The notes under the pieces were generated by a model. It was not told the DNA's origin. It saw only the letters and a list, made by a program, of their open reading frames with translations, and ran no database searches. The position numbers and the translations under genes are program-made. DNA of 6,513 nt from JBHPCZ01 sp042573625 (lineage in GTDB: Bacteria; Desulfobacterota; Desulfobacteria; Desulfobacterales; UBA11574). Numbering within the stretch: the stretch's first letter is position 1; the number at the start of each line of letters is the position of its first letter. Where the stretch lies: NCBI GenBank assembly GCA_042573625.1, contig JBHPCZ010000161.1:1-6513 (forward strand), given 5' to 3'. Shown here one piece after another: positions 4,998 to 6,513 of the stretch.

Positions 4998-5111
4998 AGG
5001 AGCAACGCTGGTGTGAACCGCTGCAGGCTCTTGATTACACAGATGCCGTAGGAGTCATGCCGAAGAAAATAGATTATCATCGGCTTTCCCAAATGGCAAA
5101 TAAAATGAAGA

Positions 5112-5213
5112 TCAAAATGAAAAATCAGTTGAAAACCAGGGCTCTTGGTTGCGAACAAGCAGAAAATCGACTTCCCGTCCATCCTTATCCGGATTTTTCA
5201 CGCGTCTGATGCG
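5112..5213 (-). pseudogene. Remnant resembling the C-terminal region of a DUF4143-type ATPase
   Basis: Read on the - strand, the frame ending at 5112 contains KNPDKDGREVDFLLVRNQEPWF and then loses similarity and stops. The pattern DGREVDFL-x-x-R-x-x-x-PWF is characteristic of DUF4143 domains, the nuclease-like C-terminal part of a large family of bacterial AAA ATPases, where EVK normally follows. Here about 22 residues are recognisable. Neither the upstream AAA domain nor the downstream tail is present in any frame nearby, and no start codon with a ribosome binding site serves the fragment. I read it as a decayed gene scrap bounded by the 20-bp direct repeats at 4978-4997 and 5211-5230. Chance resemblance of a short stretch is the alternative. 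Confidence 0.45.
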
Positions 5214-5230
5214 TTCATTTGCAAGGCACC
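5211..5230. repeat. 20-bp direct repeat, copy 2 (partner at 4978-4997)
   Basis: It differs from 4978-4997 at one position. It lies at the upstream edge, on the - strand, of the DUF4143-like scrap and overlaps its first codon by three bases. Confidence 0.55.
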
Positions 5231-5273
5231 CTGGGGCGCCGCCGTAGTTTTCTACTGCAACCCACTGATAACG

Positions 5274-5385
5274 CAACAAATGGCGCATTAGGCTTGCCCG
5301 AAGGGTGAAGAATTTATTTTTATAATGGACCGTTTCCATAACAAAGTGTTTCGAATCAAAGTAACCCGACTTTTGTATAATTGAC
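5274..5385. repeat. Copy 2 of the ~110-bp dispersed repeat, downstream of the uup-like gene
   Basis: This is the partner of 4105-4216, sharing an identical 26-bp core (5290-5315) with weaker similarity either side. It begins about 20 bp past the stop codon of the uup-like gene on the - strand. No hairpin plus T-run terminator for that gene is obvious. An open frame crosses this repeat on the - strand, but it lacks a ribosome binding site and I do not regard it as a gene. Confidence 0.8.
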
Positions 5386-5406
5386 GGTTTTCATATAATC
5401 TTTTTA

Positions 5407-6513
5407 TTATTTCTTAACCAAAATAAATTCTTCATGAGAAATGCGGTCTAATTCCTCCCAACGTTCATACAGCTGCTCAACTTTCTTTTGGGCCTCTTGG
5501 TGTTCGGCATATCTTTCCGCCAATCGATCAGCGTCGCACATGATTTCAGGATCATGAAGCTGTCGTTGCAAGTCGTCCGCAATACCTTCTGCCTTTTCTA
5601 TCTGTTTTTCAATCCGGTTTAATTCCTTACGCTCTTCGTAGGCCAGCTTCCGGGGTTTCTTACTCGGGGGGCTTTGTGAGGTTTCACCGGACTGGGATGT
5701 GGCGGGCAGCCTGTCTTTCCCGTATTGAAGCCATTGGTCATAATCTGCGAAATATTCCGCGCCGCCATCACCATCCAAGTAAAGCAATAGATCACAAAGA
5801 CGCTCCATGAGAAACCGATCGTGCGTAATGAGGACGATGGCACCGGGAAACTCCTCCAGACTCTCTTCGAGCACTTCAATCGTGGGGATGTCCAGATCGT
5901 TGGCGGGCTCGTCTAATAGTAGAATATCCGCCGGTTGCAACATCAAATTGGCGATAAGAACGCGGGCCTTTTCTCCACCGGAGAGCCTGGAAACAGGCAT
6001 GTCCAGCTGATCTTTTTGAAAGAGGAATCGCTTGGCCCAGCCGGTCACATGGAAAGACCGTCCCTGATATATGACCGTGTCTCCTTCTGGAGACAAAGCT
6101 TTCCGCAAGGTCTGATTCTCCTCCGGCAGCTCCCTCTTTTGATCAAACATCAAGACTTGCAGACCCTCCGCCACTTTTACAGAACCGGCATCAGGAGCCA
6201 AATTACCACTTAAAATCTGTATGAGAGTACTCTTTCCTGTTCCGTTGTTCCCCATGACCCCAATGCGAATTCCGGGAGTGAGTTTCAAGCTAAGGTTGCC
6301 AAAAAGGGGCTTTCCGCCCAGTGTCTTTTTCAGGTTTTGCGCATCCAGGAGGATTTTTGTTTTTCGATGGGTGGTATCAAAGGCGATGTCAACGCTCCTG
6401 TTTTGCACATTGCGGCATTTTACCGCAGCCAAATTTTCTTGCAGCTGGTGCGCCTTCTCGATCCGGTATCGCGCCTTCGTGGTTCTCGCTTTGGGACCGC
6501 GACGGAGCCATTC
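5407..6513 (-). CDS. uup: ABC-F ATPase, Uup type, C-terminal part (5' end outside window)
   Basis: The frame runs open to the window edge, so the first 368 visible residues are the C-terminal part of a protein whose family is usually about 600-650 long. The N-terminal ABC domain is outside the window. It opens with EWLRRGPKARTTKARYRI, the conserved inter-domain linker of Uup-type ABC-F proteins. Then comes the second ABC domain: Walker A GNNGTGKST (88-96; the usual GPNGAGKST varied at two positions), Q-loop around FDQ (about 125), signature LSGGEKARV (177-185), LLLDEPANDLD (198-208) with catalytic Glu202, and switch His231 in THDRF. A polar, unstructured stretch (about 265-285) leads to a coiled-coil C-terminal domain (about 289-359, KLAYEERKELNRIEKQIEK and onward), as in Uup, where this domain binds nucleic acid. 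There are no membrane segments, so it is cytoplasmic. ABC-F proteins act on ribosomes. In Escherichia coli, Uup is linked to precise excision of transposons and to branched DNA, which is suggestive in a repeat-rich locus but not evidence. An internal TTG at 6432 is not the start. Confidence 0.93.
   Translation of the reverse strand, partial: EWLRRGPKARTTKARYRIEKAHQLQENLAAVKCRNVQNRSVDIAFDTTHRKTKILLDAQNLKKTLGGKPLFGNLSLKLTPGIRIGVMGNNGTGKSTLIQILSGNLAPDAGSVKVAEGLQVLMFDQKRELPEENQTLRKALSPEGDTVIYQGRSFHVTGWAKRFLFQKDQLDMPVSRLSGGEKARVLIANLMLQPADILLLDEPANDLDIPTIEVLEESLEEFPGAIVLITHDRFLMERLCDLLLYLDGDGGAEYFADYDQWLQYGKDRLPATSQSGETSQSPPSKKPRKLAYEERKELNRIEKQIEKAEGIADDLQRQLHDPEIMCDADRLAERYAEHQEAQKKVEQLYERWEELDRISHEEFILVKK

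Noticed and set aside
4982..5182. - strand open frame of 66 codons overlapping the DUF4143-like scrap in another frame
   Set aside because: It has no ribosome binding site and no recognisable motif, and I could not join it to the DUF4143-like frame as a convincing frameshifted continuation.
5112..5339. - strand open frame of 75 codons as an intact gene
   Set aside because: It has no ribosome binding site, its first half is the dispersed repeat, and only its end resembles a protein family; annotated instead as a remnant.
6432..6432. TTG as the start of the ABC-F gene
   Set aside because: The frame stays open upstream to the window edge and encodes the conserved EWLRRGPKAR linker, so the true start lies outside the window.

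Overview
The window looks like bacterial chromosomal DNA of moderate GC content. Compact Shine-Dalgarno-led genes are separated by unusually long, repeat-filled intergenic stretches. The gene families and the style of the intergenic repeats suggest a Desulfobacterota (former Deltaproteobacteria) relative, but no marker gene proves this.

Layout. One gene lies on the + strand: a small secreted basic, aromatic-rich protein (375-830). All other recognisable genes are on the - strand. In - strand order they are: the C-terminal part of an ABC-F ATPase of the Uup type (6513-5407, cut by the window edge); a fragment resembling a DUF4143-type ATPase (about 5213-5112); a 33-residue lysine-rich protein (4919-4818); an ABC exporter ATPase (4052-3351); its likely ABC-2 permease (2919-2110); a DUF6122 membrane protein (2084-1767); and a 54-residue double glycine-zipper membrane protein (1590-1426). 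The 33- and 54-residue genes are easily missed because of their size.

The exporter ATPase, permease and DUF6122 gene look like one functional unit. The ATPase and permease would form an ABC-2 exporter of unknown substrate, and the DUF6122 gene starts 25 bp after the permease ends. However, about 430 bp of repeat DNA separates the ATPase from the permease.

The most notable content is non-coding. (1) A family of roughly 280-310 bp near-palindromic elements is present in three copies: 1-54 (right end only), about 3000-3295, and 4233-4512. The last copy has matching termini and an 8-bp direct repeat on both sides, which is the signature of a transposed MITE. The arms of the two full copies differ from each other yet stay complementary within each copy. 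(2) A second element (961-1248) has perfect 20-bp terminal inverted repeats and four internal hairpins. (3) A third (4648-4789) folds into one long hairpin. (4) A repeat of about 110 bp (4105-4216 and 5274-5385), followed in both places by the same 22 bp from the 3' end of the uup-like gene, points to a local duplication later split by the 4233-4512 insertion. The window is therefore a small genomic graveyard of non-autonomous elements around an exporter operon, with no transposase in view.
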